Of a DNA stretch of 64,000 bases, positions 62,127 to 64,000 are shown one piece after another. The stretch is from Rhizopus sp. PT2906 (taxonomy: Eukaryota > Mucoromycota > Mucoromycetes > Mucorales > Rhizopodaceae), in assembly GCA_025529335.1 (NCBI GenBank), contig JAMYHX010000092.1, forward strand, positions 47,061 to 111,060. The letters run 5' to 3'. The translations under genes and the position numbers were made by a program. The notes under the pieces are model-generated. The model saw only the letters and a list, made by a program, of their open reading frames with translations. It did no database searches and was not told the DNA's origin. How positions within the stretch are numbered: the first letter of the stretch is position 1; every line of letters begins with the position of its first letter.

Positions 62127-63004
62127 TTAATACTTTGAAGGTCTTTTGAAGGGGGGAGGACTTTCATTGTCGTGTTTTGATTTGTAAACAAAGATACCAT
62201 ATATATTTAATGCACTGTTCACATCGCGATTCCAAACCGTACCACAAGATTCACATTTGAGGACAGAGTGTACTCTTCGCTTTGATCCAGTAATTGAGAT
62301 ATTATTTAATTGTTTGGATTTGCACTTGTTACATATCTGACTCGTTAAGTACTCGTCAACCGAAACAAATTTGGTCCCCCCATTGGGTTGTTTGCATTTT
62401 CGTTTGATTTCTTCAGTAATGCGTCTAGTAGGTGCAGCTCGTTTTTCTTTCATACTTGAACAAAAAGAACCGTTTCCGAACGCAATGATTCGCTTCCGTT
62501 GAGAGGAGGAAGGGAGGTCAGCAGGAGGTAGAGGTACATGTTTGCTTTTGTTTGGGTTTTGGTTTTTAGCGCCAACTGTACTTGATGTGCCATACTTTTT
62601 GCTGTTGTCAAAGAGTCTTTTAACAATTTCTTGAGTTCCTTTTTGCTTGTTGATATAAGTCTTGAACTTTAGCTTTTGAGACCTATGCCATACACAGCGT
62701 TATTAAAATGTACAGCATGTAAGAGAGCGACATACCATTTATCTTGACAGTAGTAGTTATGGATTCTTTGGTAGTTTTGTAGTCGTGTAGAGGCAGCTAG
62801 TAAAAATGAGGTCAAGTGTGCAGTTTTTAAAGTAGGTAATTCACTAATAAACTTAAATTCGTCTAAATGACACTCTTGGTGTTCTTTTCGTCTTCTTGTA
62901 GCAAGATTGTAACCACATAAATGATAATACTCTTCCAAGCTTGTAGTTCTAATACGTTGAAGTAAAGAAAAAAGGAAAAAGGAAAAGTAACTGTGGATAG
63001 TCTT
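62127..63004 (-). pseudogene. Fanzor/TnpB-like (OrfB zinc-ribbon) nuclease relic, C-terminal part
   Basis: Minus strand: an open segment from about 63004 (SLEEYYHLCGYNLATRRR, SELPTLKTAHLTSFLLAAST) is joined through a good 53-nt intron (62735-62683) to a 185-codon frame ending at 62127. The second exon has IIAFGNGSFCSSMKEKRAAP, then FVSVDEYLTSQICNKCKS, VLKCESCGTVWNRDVNSALN. These are the hallmarks of TnpB/Fanzor proteins: a CxxC..CxxC zinc ribbon between the Glu of the DEYxTS motif and the last RuvC Asp in NRDVNxAxNI. The N-terminal half and the first RuvC Asp (GIDPG region) are not found upstream, and no ATG opens the first segment, so the copy is truncated. Family members in prokaryotes and eukaryotes are RNA-guided DNA nucleases. 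Confidence 0.75.
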
Positions 63005-63089
63005 GTCATGCTAAATTAACGATCAACAACATTTTTTTATTAATTAATCATGTTTTCTTTAATAGTAAAATGCTTCTCGAATGAAAGGG

Positions 63090-63215
63090 CACTCCGCTTT
63101 TAACATATTGCACATCTTGCTGTTATACTCAAAATAGTCATCGTTATAAAAGTGATGGATAAGGATACTAAAATAACACACGATAGTCATGAATCATCAT
63201 CTAAACACCAGGAAT
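63090..63215. repeat. Block homologous to 39583-39725
   Basis: Shares GCACATCTTGCTGT, GATAAGGATA and CACACGA in the same order with the block near 39.6 kb, and encodes a similar minus-strand peptide interrupted by TGA. It lies between the Fanzor-like relic and the Helitron. Confidence 0.6.
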
Positions 63216-63368
63216 AGTGATTGAAGAAGTAACAGTGAAGAGGGAAAAGAAACGCAAACCCTAATGACACCCATCTGTTCTATGATGAAATATCAGTATA
63301 CAATTCGTACACACGTATACAGCATGTATCTAGCTGATGCGTTGAAAGTGCTACTCAAAATCATGTTC

Positions 63369-64000
63369 TCAACGGAGACTATCATTTCTACTACTGCTTC
63401 TCAAGGTAAGAACAATATCACGGAAACCTCTGTCACTATATTCGATTTGGATAACAGCGACAACTTTCTCCATTGTTGGTAAATCCTGGGCACGTCTGTC
63501 GCCTCCTTCAATCAAATGCATTCTCATCGATGAACTGATGATAATATAAGGTGATCCGCTTTCGGTAGAGCCGTTGTTGCTAGATCCTTTCTCGCTGTTG
63601 ATGCTGAAGCTCTCATGGTTGCTCAATATCTTATACGCATGACAATAAATACGCGCGAAGGGATTGCATTGAGCAAGCACAATTGAAAGGCTTTCTATAT
63701 TCCCATTCTCCAGATTTTCATTCCTTTCTGATCGTCTCTGAGTAGCATACGAAGGATCATAGATGTACAACTGAGCATACAAAGATGCGTTGCCCTCAAC
63801 TGAAAGTAGAGGCCTCTGGCGGTGGCAAAGAGCACCATGGATCCGGAATGCGTTAAGTCCACCTCTTCTGTTGTTGCTGTTGGCATTACGCTCCTCAGCT
63901 GAGACAATGTCGCATCCTAAAGGGGTAAACGCAAAGGCAGCATTATATTGACGAAGGTTGTCCTTAAAGTGGCGGCCTTGAGCGTCTGTACTTGCAAGCA
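63369..64000 (-). pseudogene. Helitron Rep/helicase protein, N-terminal region, truncated; runs off the right edge
   Basis: The minus strand is open from the window edge to a TGA at 63369. It encodes RHFKDNLRQYNAAFAF, GGLNAFRIHGALCHRQRPLL, SLYAQLYIYDPSYATQRR, QCNPFARIYCHAYKIL and GFRDIVLTLRSSS, the pattern of the Helitron helicase-like N-terminal domain (FRIHG..., AQLYIYD..., NPF). After the stop, frames continue poorly with further stops, and the Rep catalytic and helicase parts expected next are absent; the Fanzor-like relic lies there instead. The start of the protein lies outside the window. Confidence 0.75.

Overview
This window looks like nuclear DNA of a filamentous early-diverging fungus, most likely a member of the Mucorales (Mucoromycota). 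The reasons are A+T-rich spacers, protein-coding genes broken by many very short introns (about 45-70 nt, mostly GTAAG..TAG), a Sho1-type osmosensor, a chitin synthase fused to a myosin-like head, and decayed Tc1/mariner, Helitron and Fanzor/TnpB-like sequences. Species cannot be named from the sequence alone. Exon-intron models below were built by hand from splice signals, reading phase and family similarity; each listed multi-exon model closes in frame.

Layout. 1-3.2 kb is a transposon graveyard: a stop-interrupted gene fragment at the left edge and a broken Tc1/mariner transposase. 3.2-17 kb is a gene-dense block: an HSF-type transcription factor, a PPPDE (DeSI-like) isopeptidase, an AT-hook-like protein, an M17 aminopeptidase, SHO1, mitochondrial citrate synthase, glycogen phosphorylase and an AlkB-type dioxygenase. 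17-23.4 kb holds VPS11 flanked on both sides by inverted, diverged copies of a small secreted-protein gene with a near-identical promoter block, plus a third small secreted protein. 23.7-31.8 kb has an unknown three-exon gene, a stop-interrupted small gene, NOG2, NDUFA2 and cytosolic methionyl-tRNA synthetase. 31.8-34.7 kb is a long apparently non-coding upstream region of a four-finger C2H2 protein. 36.2-37.3 kb encodes a DEDDh-type exonuclease-like protein. 37.8-39.8 kb is a second patch of decayed mobile or repeat genes. 40.1-57.7 kb carries four large or medium genes (FAB1/PIKfyve, an unknown protein, mitochondrial uS2m, myosin-like chitin synthase) and a Gln-rich disordered protein. 57.7-59.8 kb is non-coding with repeats and a copied scrap of casein kinase. 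59.8-61.4 kb is casein kinase I. 62.1-64 kb ends in a Fanzor/TnpB-like relic and a Helitron that runs off the right edge.

Genes by theme. Endolysosomal traffic is represented by VPS11 (HOPS/CORVET core) and FAB1 (PI3P 5-kinase). Cell wall and osmotic response are represented by SHO1, chitin synthase and perhaps casein kinase I. Mitochondrial function is represented by citrate synthase, NDUFA2 and uS2m. These are scattered housekeeping genes, not an operon-like cluster.

Most unusual observations: a textbook U12-type AT-AC intron in VPS11; a myosin-like head on the chitin synthase in which the P-loop, switch I and switch II are all lost; inverted secreted-protein duplicates bracketing VPS11; and an RNA-guided-nuclease-family (Fanzor/TnpB-like) relic beside a Helitron.
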